Shown: piece after piece, positions 27,454 through 35,734 of the stretch
How positions within the stretch are numbered: position 1 is the stretch's first letter
How the letters are laid out: each line of letters starts with the position of its first letter
NCBI RefSeq assembly: GCF_030867385.1
Contig: NZ_JAPFBJ010000001.1
Span: forward strand, 310,001-374,000
Source of the DNA: Sphingobium sp. DEHP117
GTDB taxonomy: Bacteria; Pseudomonadota; Alphaproteobacteria; Sphingomonadales; Sphingomonadaceae
DNA: 64,000 nucleotides
Direction of reading: 5' to 3'
Translations under genes and position numbers: made by a program
The notes under the pieces: model-generated
What the model saw: only the letters and a program-made list of their open reading frames with translations
The model's database searches: none
What the model was told of the DNA's origin: nothing

Positions 27454-28512
27454 ATGACGGCACATCAAAAGATCATTGCGGACAAGAAATCCGCCATTCC
27501 GGACGACGCGGCGATGTTGCGCGCGGCGGTGGAACTGACCAAGGATATTTCGGCTGCGCGCGCCGTGATTTATTGGCCGGATTGCTTTGTATCCGCTGCC
27601 GTGGGGTATGTCGCGCTGGCGGCAGCGATCTTGGTGCGCGAGCCTTGGCTGGCGGTGGTGTGCGGTCTGGTGGCGGCGCTGGCACTCTATCGCGCGCTGC
27701 TGTTCATTCACGAACTCACGCATATTCACAAGAACGCGCTGCCCGGCTTCCGCTTTGCCTGGAATGTTGCGGTGGGCATACCGATGCTCACGCCGAGCTT
27801 CATGTATGAGAATGTCCACACGCTGCACCATGCGCGTACCCGTTATGGCACGGCGGAAGACCCTGAATATCTGCCGCTTGCCCTGATGAAGCCATGGTCG
27901 CTGCCCGCCTTTGTGGCGGTTGCCGCGCTGGCGCCGGTGGCACTCCTGTTCCGTAGCGCGGTGCTGGTGCCGCTGGGCGCGATCTTTCCGCCGCTGCGCA
28001 CTGTGGTGTGGGAGCGGTTTTCCGCACTCTCCATCAATCCCGGCTTCCGCCGCCGCCCGCCCGAAGGGGCGTTTGCCCGCATGGTCTTGTGGCAGGAGCT
28101 CGGCGCATCCGCGTGGGCGCTCACGCTGCTTGCCAGCACGCAGGTCATCGGCTGGCGACCGCTGGTGATCGCGCTGGCGGTCTTCTCGCTCACGGCAGTG
28201 TTGAACCAGCTGCGTACGCTGGTCGCGCACCTGTGGGAGAATGACGGCGAGGCGATGACCGTGACCGCGCAGTATCTCGACTCGGTCAACGTGCCGCCGC
28301 CCGGCTGGCTCGCGCCGTTGTGGGCGCCGGTGGGGCTGCGCTACCACGCGCTGCATCACCTGTTGCCGAGCCTGCCCTATCATTCCCTCAGCGAGGCACA
28401 CCGCCGCCTCTCGGCCCACCTGGGTGACGGATCGACCTATGCTGGCGCGCATTATGGCGGGATGATGCCGCTGCTCGCGAAGATCGCGCGCAGCACGATG
28501 GTGCGGCGCTAG
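27454..28512 (+). CDS. Membrane fatty acid desaturase
   Basis: A 352-residue membrane desaturase with three histidine boxes in order: HELTH (residues ~86-90), HTLHH (~116-120) and HALHH (near residue 300), plus pairs of membrane spans between them. It introduces a double bond or hydroxyl group using a di-iron centre. The acyl substrate is not evident. ATG 27454 was chosen because it begins the conserved N-terminus; the upstream frame runs through the hairpin. The leader hairpin could affect translation. A long imperfect inverted repeat begins at its stop codon. Confidence 0.85.
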   Translation: MTAHQKIIADKKSAIPDDAAMLRAAVELTKDISAARAVIYWPDCFVSAAVGYVALAAAILVREPWLAVVCGLVAALALYRALLFIHELTHIHKNALPGFRFAWNVAVGIPMLTPSFMYENVHTLHHARTRYGTAEDPEYLPLALMKPWSLPAFVAVAALAPVALLFRSAVLVPLGAIFPPLRTVVWERFSALSINPGFRRRPPEGAFARMVLWQELGASAWALTLLASTQVIGWRPLVIALAVFSLTAVLNQLRTLVAHLWENDGEAMTVTAQYLDSVNVPPPGWLAPLWAPVGLRYHALHHLLPSLPYHSLSEAHRRLSAHLGDGSTYAGAHYGGMMPLLAKIARSTMVRR

Positions 28513-28676
28513 GGGCTGTGGGGATTCAGTTCAGATGGAGCCGGGGCCGCAGGCGACCGCAGGGCAAAAGGGGGATTTTCGAGCATCGGAGCGCAGCGTA
28601 CTCAAAGGTACGTGAGCACCGAAGCGCAGAAAATAGCGCTTTGCAGGCCTATATGGACTGAATCCCCGCAGCTCCT
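28511..28676. repeat. MITE-like element between desaturase gene and lptG
   Basis: Arms 28511-28533 and 28654-28676 match at 20 of 23 bases in inverted orientation. The 120 bases between them contain further small palindromes (for example CGTACTCAAAGGTACG). It fills the whole gap between two convergent genes and could form a long hairpin or serve as a bidirectional terminator. No gene lies inside. Confidence 0.75.
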
Positions 28677-28679
28677 AGT

Positions 28680-29780
28680 CTATTCCTCGGTGCGGATCAG
28701 CACCGCTTCACCCAGCAGCAGGAACAGCAGAAACGGCGCCCAGGCCGCGAGCAGCGGCGGATAGGCGCCGATATTGCCCATGGCGAGCGCGAAGTTGTCC
28801 GCCACGAAATAGGCGAAGCCCAGCGACATGCCGATCACCGCGCGCACGAACAAATGGCCGGAGCGCGCAAGGCCGAAGGCGGCGACCGAACCGAGTAACG
28901 GCATGAGTAGCGACGACAAAGGCCGCGCGATCTTGTGCCACAGGCTCGCCTCCAGCGATCCCGTAGGCCGCCCGGCATCGCGCAGGTCCGCAATCGCCTG
29001 TCTCAGCGCCATGAAATCGAGCGCGTCGGCATCTACCTTGGCGAGCGTGAACTGATCGGGCCGGATCCCCTCGCCGTTGCGGATGGTGCCAAGCCTTTGG
29101 CTGGCTCCGCTGCGCACGTCGAACCGGCGCGCATCCTCCAGCACCCAGTTCTTGTTCGCGGGATCGTAAGAGCCGCGCGGCGCGCGCACGATATCGACGA
29201 GATGGTTGTCCACCCGGTGGAAAATCTCGATCTGGCTGAGCTTCACTGCGGTGCCGCGTCCGGATACCATCCCTGCTGTGATGAGGTTGTTGCCCTCGCG
29301 CACCCAGACATTGGTCTTGATGCCGCTGTCCCTTGGAATGTCGCCATAGCCGACGGACTTCCAAGCATCGAAAGCGGAGCTGGCGCGGGTGACGATGCGC
29401 TCGTTGAAGGCGAAGCTCAGCACCGCGATTGCCGCCGCAGCAGCGATCAGCGGCGCGAGGATCTGGTGCGCGGATAGGCCCGCTGCCTTCATCATCACGA
29501 TCTCGCTGTGCTGGTTCATCGTCGCGAGTGTGATGAGTGTGCCCAAGAGCACCGAAAATGGCAGGAATGTGGCGACGATCTGCGGAAGGCGCAGGCCTAC
29601 ATAATGCCACAGCTCCGCCTCGCCATTACCGGGCACGGCGAGGATGTCGCCGCTCTCCCCCAACAGGTCGAGCGTCATCAGCACGATCGCCAGCATCGCC
29701 AGCACTGCAAAGCTGCGGACAAGGAAGGCGCGGGCCACATAGATGGCGAGGCGGCGTGAAGGGAAGAACTGAAGCTGCAT
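28680..29780 (-). CDS. lptG: LPS export ABC transporter permease LptG
   Basis: A 366-residue YjgP/YjgQ-family permease with six membrane spans, three at each end, around a periplasmic beta-jellyroll (residues ~140-270). The N-terminal SRRLAIYVARAFLVRSFAVLAMLAIVLM and the coupling region STMNQHSEIVMMKAAGLS-type sequence (NQHSEIVMMKAAGLSAHQIL) are typical of LptG. With LptF and LptB it lifts lipopolysaccharide from the inner membrane towards the LptC-A-D bridge. It follows lptF with 12 bases between, so they form an operon. Confidence 0.93.
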   Translation of the reverse strand: MQLQFFPSRRLAIYVARAFLVRSFAVLAMLAIVLMTLDLLGESGDILAVPGNGEAELWHYVGLRLPQIVATFLPFSVLLGTLITLATMNQHSEIVMMKAAGLSAHQILAPLIAAAAAIAVLSFAFNERIVTRASSAFDAWKSVGYGDIPRDSGIKTNVWVREGNNLITAGMVSGRGTAVKLSQIEIFHRVDNHLVDIVRAPRGSYDPANKNWVLEDARRFDVRSGASQRLGTIRNGEGIRPDQFTLAKVDADALDFMALRQAIADLRDAGRPTGSLEASLWHKIARPLSSLLMPLLGSVAAFGLARSGHLFVRAVIGMSLGFAYFVADNFALAMGNIGAYPPLLAAWAPFLLFLLLGEAVLIRTEE

Positions 29781-29792
29781 GACAGTGCGTGC

Positions 29793-31004
29793 CTATAGCG
29801 CGTGGCGCATCTTCTGGCGACCCAGCCGCAGCCATTTGCCGATCCATTTCGATGCCTTGGCGAAGACCATCTCCAGCGCGCCGATCGGCTGGCCGCCGGG
29901 CCGGTGCGCGGCGACATGATACATCCAGAAAATCAGCGCCGCGAACAGCAGGAACGGTGTCCATAATGCGAGCAAGGGATCGACCCTGCCGGTCGCACCC
30001 ATCGCTTCGGCATATTGGTTGATCTTGTGATAGGTCACAATGAACACGATCGAGAGGAACACGCCCAGCGCCGAGGTCGACCTTTTGGGCGGGATCGCGA
30101 AGGCCAGTGCTGCGAGCGGCAGCAGAAACATCATTGCAACCTCGACAAGGCGGAAATGCATGTTGGCGCGCACCTCGTTGCGGGTCTTCGGCTCCGTCTC
30201 GTCCGCTGCGCCCACGCGCACAAGCTCGGGCAGGGTCAGCTCCCGGTCCGCGCCGCCTCGGTTGCGGAAGGATTCGATGCGCGGCAGGTCGATCGGCAGG
30301 TCATGCCCGGAAAAGCTGAGGATGCGCGGGCTGGCGAGCTTCGCCGACCGCTGCACCAGCACTCCGTCAGACAGGCGGAGGATGATCGTGTCGGGATCGT
30401 CGGTGCGCAGGAAAGTACCGCGCGCCGCCGTGACGGCGAGCGACTGGCCCTTGTCCTGCTCCACCCGCACGAAGATGCCGCGCAGGTCGCGCCCGCTGTC
30501 AAAGCTCTCCTCGATCCTCAGGGTCATGCCCTTGCCGACATTGGCGAATTCTCCGATCTTGATCGAGGCGCCGAGCGCGCCGGAGCGCAGCTCATATTGC
30601 AGGCCCTCATAGGCATAGCGAGAATAAGGCTGAATGAAGCCGACGATAGCCAGGTTCACCAGCGCGAGGCCTGCTGCATAAAGATAGGGCACCCGCATCA
30701 TCCGCCCGGGGGATAGTCCCACGCCGCGCAGCACATCGAGCTCCGACGACAGCGCCAGCCGCCGGAACCCCAGCAATATTCCCAGCATCAGGCCGATGGG
30801 AATGCCCAGCGCCAGATATTCGGGCAGCATGTTGGCAAGCATCCGCCACACGACGCTGACCGGCCCGCCCTGGGCAGCGACGAAATCGAACAGGCGCAGC
30901 ATCTTGTCGAGCACCAGCAGCATCGCCGCAATCACCAGCGTGCTGGTGAGCGGTATGGCGATGAGGCGCGCGATATAGCGATCCGTGGCGGTGAGCATTT
31001 TCAA
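29793..31004 (-). CDS. lptF: LPS export ABC transporter permease LptF
   Basis: A 403-residue YjgP/YjgQ-family permease. It has three membrane spans (from LIAIPLTSTLVIAAMLLVLDKML), the coupling helix sequence LALSSELDVLRGVGLSPGRMM, a periplasmic domain (residues ~125-290), and three C-terminal spans from MMFLLPLAALAFAIP. It partners LptG. A second ATG two codons downstream is also possible. The upstream gap to the DUF2141 gene holds two hairpin repeats and should contain the promoter. Confidence 0.93.
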   Translation of the reverse strand: MKMLTATDRYIARLIAIPLTSTLVIAAMLLVLDKMLRLFDFVAAQGGPVSVVWRMLANMLPEYLALGIPIGLMLGILLGFRRLALSSELDVLRGVGLSPGRMMRVPYLYAAGLALVNLAIVGFIQPYSRYAYEGLQYELRSGALGASIKIGEFANVGKGMTLRIEESFDSGRDLRGIFVRVEQDKGQSLAVTAARGTFLRTDDPDTIILRLSDGVLVQRSAKLASPRILSFSGHDLPIDLPRIESFRNRGGADRELTLPELVRVGAADETEPKTRNEVRANMHFRLVEVAMMFLLPLAALAFAIPPKRSTSALGVFLSIVFIVTYHKINQYAEAMGATGRVDPLLALWTPFLLFAALIFWMYHVAAHRPGGQPIGALEMVFAKASKWIGKWLRLGRQKMRHAL

Positions 31005-31068
31005 TTTATCGTCGTCCCGTCACCATTTTTTGGCCGCAAATGTCTCTCATATCAATGTCGGGGCAACC

Positions 31069-31141
31069 TAGTGACCCGAATCTGAAGTTCGTCGCGCGTT
31101 GGATCGAGATTGAACGAACTTCAGATTCATAAGGGTCACTA
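31069..31141. repeat. Inverted repeat 1 upstream of lptF
   Basis: Arm TAGTGACCCGAATCTGAAGT at 31069 onward pairs with 31114-31141, which carries a small asymmetry (CATAAGGGTCACTA). The arms enclose about 21 bases. It lies between the divergent lptF and DUF2141 genes, next to a second hairpin of different sequence but similar design. Confidence 0.8.
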
Positions 31142-31155
31142 GCAACTTTGTGATT

Positions 31156-31232
31156 CTAGTGTGGTTTAAGGATTTGAAACTCGCTCCGCACCATGCGGTT
31201 TAGCATAACGAATTTCAAATCCACCACACTAG
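31156..31232. repeat. Inverted repeat 2 upstream of the DUF2141 gene
   Basis: Arm CTAGTGTGGTTTAAGGATTT at 31156 onward pairs with 31211-31232 (AATTTCAAATCCACCACACT and on). The arms are about 23 bases with a small bulge. The sequence TAGTG starts both this repeat and repeat 1, suggesting related elements in tandem. Confidence 0.8.
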
Positions 31233-31291
31233 GGCCACCTGGGCAGGACGCATATCCTGCACGGGCTATAGCTTCGAGGAGACAGTTGGTC

Positions 31292-31813
31292 ATGCGCAAA
31301 ATTTCGGGTGCATCGCGCAAGGGAGCGGTCATCGCCGCGCTTGCGGCGCTCGCGATGGCAGGATCGGCGACGGCCCCGGCGCGCGCTTACGCCCAGCGCC
31401 AGCATATCGACAATGATCTGGCGCGTTGCCAGGCGAGTGCAGGTCCGGCAATCCTTGTGGAGGTTTCAGGCTTCGAGGCTGCGCGTGGTGTCGTGCGCGT
31501 TCAGTCATACCCCGCCACGCGCAACGCCTGGCTGGAAAAGGGTGCGTGGATCAACCGCATTGAAACAGCGGTGAAGCCGGTCAACGGCAAGATGCGCTTC
31601 TGCGTGCCGCTGCCCTCTGCGGGCCGCTATGGCATCGCGGTACGCCATGACCTCAATGGTAATGGCAAGACAGACCTTGGGCGGGACGGCGGCGGGTTTT
31701 CCAACAACCCCAAGCTGAGCATATTCAATCTCGGCAAGCCGTCGGCAGACAAGGCTGCAGTGCCGGTGGGCAGCGCGCCGGTCTCCATCGCCATTTCGCT
31801 TCAGTATATGTGA
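31292..31813 (+). CDS. DUF2141 domain-containing exported protein
   Basis: A 173-residue protein with a signal peptide ending near ARAYA (residues 1 to ~34) and a DUF2141 domain. The marks are ILVEVSGFEAARGVVRVQSY, AWLEKGAWINRIETAV, VPLPSAGRYGIAVRHDLNGNGKTDLG and GGFSNNPKLS. The DLNGNGKTD loop resembles a calcium-binding loop. The function is unknown. A GAGGAGA ribosome site precedes ATG 31292. Only three bases separate its stop from the lipid kinase gene, so it heads a three-gene unit devoted to envelope lipids or their handling. Confidence 0.85.
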   Translation: MRKISGASRKGAVIAALAALAMAGSATAPARAYAQRQHIDNDLARCQASAGPAILVEVSGFEAARGVVRVQSYPATRNAWLEKGAWINRIETAVKPVNGKMRFCVPLPSAGRYGIAVRHDLNGNGKTDLGRDGGGFSNNPKLSIFNLGKPSADKAAVPVGSAPVSIAISLQYM

Positions 31814-31816
31814 TCC

Positions 31817-32791
31817 ATGGTTCTGGTCGCGCTTCTCTCCAATCCCAGGTCAACCGGCAACCGCCAGCTATTGCCGCGCGTGCGCAGCTATTGCGCGGGC
31901 AATCCGGACATCTTCCACTATGAGGTGGAGAGCGTGGACCAGATCGGCCGGGCGATGCAGATGATCGCGCATGTCAAGCCAACGGTCATAGTCATCAACG
32001 GCGGGGACGGCACGGTGCAGACCGCGTTGACCGAGCTGTATCAGGGCAGCTATTTCGAGGGCGCGACGCCACCACCGGTCGCGGTGCTACCCAACGGAAA
32101 GACCAACCTCATCGCGCTGGACCTCGGCATCAGGGGCGATCCGATCAAGGCGTTGGAGCAGATCGTCGGCATCGCGCGCAACGGGGTGGAAAGCCATGTC
32201 GTCGCGCGGGAGCTTATCTCACTGTCGGACGGTGCGCCGTCTACCCGCCCCGTGCTCGGCATGTTCCTCGGCGGGGCGGGGCTGGCCGACTCGATCCTCT
32301 ATTGCCGCAACCGCATCTATCCACTTGGCCTCTCAAACGGCATCTCGCATTTCATCACCGCGCTGGTGGTCGTTGCGGCGATCTTCTTCGGCATCAAGGG
32401 TAGATTTATGCCACCGGCGGCGCGTCCGGTATCGATCTCGATGATGCGCAATGGCCAGCTTGCCGGGCGCTTTGCCGTGCTGGTAGTGACCACGCTGGAA
32501 AAGCTGTTGCTCGGAGCGCGCCCGGCTGGGGGGGCTGCGGGCGGCCGGCTCAAGCTTCTCGCGGTCGATCACAGCCCGGCGGCGATGCTGCGCATGATGG
32601 CAATGAGCGCGTTGGGGCGGTTTGGGCGTCAGAAGATGGAAGGCATTCATCTCGAACATGGCGATGAAATCCGCATCGAGGGCGAGAACAGCAGCGTGAT
32701 TCTCGACGGCGAGATTTTCCATGCCGACAAGGGGCGGCCGATCGTGCTCACCTCCACTCCGCCGGTGCCGTTCCTGCGTCTGGCAGCGTGA
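31817..32791 (+). CDS. Diacylglycerol kinase catalytic-domain lipid kinase
   Basis: A 324-residue member of the DAGK/YegS/BmrU superfamily. The nucleotide loop reads VIVINGGDGTVQTALTELY (residues ~59-77), followed by VAVLPNGKTNLIALDLG and a C-terminal GDEIRIEGENSSVILDGEIF, where the family keeps a strand-rich lid. The family phosphorylates diacylglycerol, ceramide or other lipids; the substrate here is not visible. The next gene, overlapping by GTGA, looks like a CDP-diacylglycerol synthase. That makes diacylglycerol, or a lipid feeding phosphatidate, a reasonable guess. Confidence 0.82.
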   Translation: MVLVALLSNPRSTGNRQLLPRVRSYCAGNPDIFHYEVESVDQIGRAMQMIAHVKPTVIVINGGDGTVQTALTELYQGSYFEGATPPPVAVLPNGKTNLIALDLGIRGDPIKALEQIVGIARNGVESHVVARELISLSDGAPSTRPVLGMFLGGAGLADSILYCRNRIYPLGLSNGISHFITALVVVAAIFFGIKGRFMPPAARPVSISMMRNGQLAGRFAVLVVTTLEKLLLGARPAGGAAGGRLKLLAVDHSPAAMLRMMAMSALGRFGRQKMEGIHLEHGDEIRIEGENSSVILDGEIFHADKGRPIVLTSTPPVPFLRLAA

Positions 32792-33702
32792 GCGTCGGTT
32801 CAGCGGTTGCGGCACTGGTCAGCGCGGAGCTGGCCCAACCGGTCGATCCGCGCGTCGTTGAAATGGCGGCGGCGGTCGCCGCGCAGCACGGGGCAGCCGC
32901 GCGCGCAGTGTTGTTTTACGGCTCCTGCCTGCGGGAGGCCCAGCTCGATGGGCTGATGCTGGATTTCTACCTCATCGTCTCGGATTATCGCGCGGCTTAC
33001 GAACGGCGCTGGCTCGCCCATGCCAACCGTCTGATTCCGCCCAATGTCTTTCCTTTTGCCTACAAAGGGTTGAGCGCAAAATATGCCGTGCTGTCCGAAA
33101 TGGATTTTGCGCGGCTGTGCGGCGTGCAGGCAGATAATGTTTCGGTATGGGCGCGGTTCGCACAGCCTGCGCGCCTCGTCTGGGCAGCGGACGATGCGGC
33201 GCGGGCCAGCGCTGTTTCGGCTGTCGCCCAGGCGGGGCCGACCCTGCTTGGCCTTGCGCTGCCTGGCGTGGCGGCGGAACGGCGAGGTGACGCGCGAGCG
33301 GTTTTCGATTTCGGATTTTCAATGACTTACAAGGCTGAGTTGCGAGCCGAGCGCAAAGGGCGGGGCGGCTCAATCATTGATAGCGCCCCGGACTATTATG
33401 ACGCGCTGTTCGATGCCGCGAAGGCTGATGGCCTGATAAACCCTGCTGCGCCCGTCAACGCCCGCGAGATGGCGGCGGCGGAGCGACTCTGGCGGCGGCT
33501 ACAAAGGCGGGGCAAGTGGCTCAGCGTCATTCGGCTGATCAAGGCGAGCTTCACCTTCGCGGGCGGTATCGACTATCTTGCATGGAAGATAAACCGTCAC
33601 GCCGGTACGCAGATCGTCATCCGGCCGTGGCAGAGGCGGCACCCGCTCATCGCGGCTATAATGCTCCTTCCGCGTTTGATGGCAAGCCGGGCAGTCGGCT
33701 GA
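32788..33702 (+). CDS. Tam41/Mmp37-like phosphatidate cytidylyltransferase candidate
   Basis: A 304-residue protein that resembles mitochondrial Tam41. The nucleotidyltransferase motif is FYGSCLREAQ followed by MLDFYLIVSD (compare YGSGV and LDFVFTVDD in human TAMM41). Further shared stretches are KYAVLSEMDFARL with WARFAQPARLV, FSMTYKAELRAERK, and SFTFAGGIDYLAWKI near the end. Tam41 makes CDP-diacylglycerol from phosphatidate and CTP. The start is a GTG overlapping the lipid kinase stop. The 3' end overlaps the convergent histidine kinase gene by 47 bases. The assignment is by recalled motif similarity, not by search. Confidence 0.7.
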   Translation: MSVGSAVAALVSAELAQPVDPRVVEMAAAVAAQHGAAARAVLFYGSCLREAQLDGLMLDFYLIVSDYRAAYERRWLAHANRLIPPNVFPFAYKGLSAKYAVLSEMDFARLCGVQADNVSVWARFAQPARLVWAADDAARASAVSAVAQAGPTLLGLALPGVAAERRGDARAVFDFGFSMTYKAELRAERKGRGGSIIDSAPDYYDALFDAAKADGLINPAAPVNAREMAAAERLWRRLQRRGKWLSVIRLIKASFTFAGGIDYLAWKINRHAGTQIVIRPWQRRHPLIAAIMLLPRLMASRAVG

Positions 33703-35674
33703 TCGCTTGCCCGATCGTCTTTTCAAGGCTGGCCAGCGTATAGGGCTTGCGCAGCAGCAAATGCCCGTCGAACAAACGGTTGTCGGCGACGTCGCCTGCA
33801 TAGCCGGTAACGAACATCACCGGGATAGCGCGGAATTTGGCAGGCAGAGAGGCTATCATCTCCGGCCCGGTCATGTCCGGCATCAACACGTCGCTCAGGA
33901 TGATGTCGATGTCGGGGTTTGCCTCCAGCATCGTCACGGCCTTGGACGGATGGTCGCAGCAGACGGCCTGATGGCCCAGGTCTGCCAGCGCGGATCGAGT
34001 CTGTGCCAGCACGCGCGGGTCGTCTTCCACCACCAGCAGCGTGAGCGAGGAGGGCGGCGGGGCCTTGCTCCCCTCTTGGGCGTTGGCGGTGGCGTGGACC
34101 AGATCGGGCACATCCACTTCGATGCCGAACGCAGTCATGTGGCGCGGCAGGTAAAGCTGGACCTCGGTGCCCGTGCCGGGCGATGACAGTATATTGACCT
34201 CGCCGCCACACTGGCGGACGACACCGAAGACCTGGCTGAGCCCCAACCCGGTGCCCTTGCCGATCGGCTTGGTGGTGTAAAATGGCTCGAACACACGTTG
34301 AAGCACTTCGGGCGTCATGCCGCAGCCGGTATCGATGACAGAAAGGCGCACGAACTCGCCCGCCGGGCAATCGCCGACTTCCCGAGCTCGCAGCCGGGCC
34401 TGCGCGGTTCGTATAATCAACGTGCCGCGCCCGTCCATCGCGTCGCGCGCATTCACCGCAAGGTTGAGCAGCGCGTTTTCCAGCTGGTGCCGATCCGCAA
34501 ATATGGGCCAGTCGCCGCTGTCCAGTTCCATCTTGACCGTGATCTGGTCGCCGATCGCGCGATCGATCAGGTCGACCAGGCCGGTGACCACCTCGTCGGG
34601 CGATTGTGGTTCGGGCATATTGGGTTCGGATCGGGCAAAGGCAAGCAGGCGGCGGGTGAGGGCGGTGGCGCGGTTCGCCCCGTCGAGCGCATTGTCGATA
34701 TGGCGGATAGCCTCCGGTTCGTCCGACACTCTGCGCCGCGCCAGCTCAAGCCCGCCGACAACAACGGCCAGCATGTTGTTGAAATCATGCGCAATGCCGC
34801 CGGTAAGCTGGCCGACTGCTTCCATTTTCTGCATCTGGCGCAGGCTTTCCTCTGCCTTGCCGCGTTCCTCGCTTTCGCGCTGCAGCTTGGCATAGGCGTG
34901 CCGCAGCTCCTCCGTCCGGTCAGCCACGGCAGCTTCAAGCGCCAGCGCGCGGCGATATTCTTCATCAATCTGCCGCTGCTCCTGCCGCCGCTCCTTCATG
35001 GCCGCGCGCGCGACCCACGCCATCAGCAGCAGGGCGGTCAGCAAGCCAAGCCCGAACAAACGGTACGTCGTGGTCGCCTGCGCCATCAGGTCTCCCGCGC
35101 GCGCCACCGCGATGTTGCGCTCGTCCAGCCGCTTGTTCTCTTCCTCGATCACCTGGTCGAGCAGCGAGTTGATGCGCTTGAGGCTGCGCGCCTTGCTCGC
35201 CTGATAGAAGGTACCGAGCGAGGTTTCCTTCTGATCATAGGTGGTGCGCAGCGCGATGTCGCTGAGCGCGGATCCCCGCTCCTTGAAGGCGGCCTCCAGC
35301 TGAGAAACCAGCTCTGACTCGACGCGATCGTTCAACGTCACGCGCTTGAGCGTCGCCAGCTCCTGCGCGGCGCGGTCCCACTCGGCCTGATATTGGCGGC
35401 CGATATCCTTGTCCATGCTGATGACATAGCGGCCGAGCGAGGACTCCGCCTTCGCCACCGAAGCATCCAGCTGGTGCGCGAGGACCACGATTTCGTAGCT
35501 GCGTTGTTGCTGGAGCAGCGCCGTTTGCTGTTCCCGCGCCGCCGTGCCCGCGAAGTAAAGCAGCGCACTTACCGTCAATGCGAGCGAGATGCCGATTACC
35601 ACCGGCAGCATGCGGTCCACGCGCACCCGCCACAGCGTGCCGTCTTCAGCCATCACCGCGGAATGTTCGTTCAT
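33656..35674 (-). CDS. Hybrid sensor histidine kinase with receiver domain
   Basis: A 672-residue kinase. Span 1 (VVIGISLALTVSALLYFAG) and span 2 (FGLGLLTALLLMAWVA, residues ~202-218) enclose a helical CHASE3-like sensor. A coiled segment follows, then HisKA with the phosphoacceptor in GGIAHDFNNMLA, HATPase with ENALLNLAVNARDAM and GTGLGLSQVFGVV, and a C-terminal receiver with SDVLMPDMTG (Asp). The HDFNN-type H-box is frequent in kinases whose receiver tunes the kinase. No response regulator gene lies beside it. The signal is unknown. The 3' end overlaps the Tam41-like gene. Confidence 0.9.
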   Translation of the reverse strand: MNEHSAVMAEDGTLWRVRVDRMLPVVIGISLALTVSALLYFAGTAAREQQTALLQQQRSYEIVVLAHQLDASVAKAESSLGRYVISMDKDIGRQYQAEWDRAAQELATLKRVTLNDRVESELVSQLEAAFKERGSALSDIALRTTYDQKETSLGTFYQASKARSLKRINSLLDQVIEEENKRLDERNIAVARAGDLMAQATTTYRLFGLGLLTALLLMAWVARAAMKERRQEQRQIDEEYRRALALEAAVADRTEELRHAYAKLQRESEERGKAEESLRQMQKMEAVGQLTGGIAHDFNNMLAVVVGGLELARRRVSDEPEAIRHIDNALDGANRATALTRRLLAFARSEPNMPEPQSPDEVVTGLVDLIDRAIGDQITVKMELDSGDWPIFADRHQLENALLNLAVNARDAMDGRGTLIIRTAQARLRAREVGDCPAGEFVRLSVIDTGCGMTPEVLQRVFEPFYTTKPIGKGTGLGLSQVFGVVRQCGGEVNILSSPGTGTEVQLYLPRHMTAFGIEVDVPDLVHATANAQEGSKAPPPSSLTLLVVEDDPRVLAQTRSALADLGHQAVCCDHPSKAVTMLEANPDIDIILSDVLMPDMTGPEMIASLPAKFRAIPVMFVTGYAGDVADNRLFDGHLLLRKPYTLASLEKTIGQAISRLPGLPSNAEGAL

Positions 35675-35734
35675 GAGTGAAGGCTATACCATCTGCCGTC
35701 CCATGAAAAGTGCGCGCAGTTTGGCTGGCCGCGA

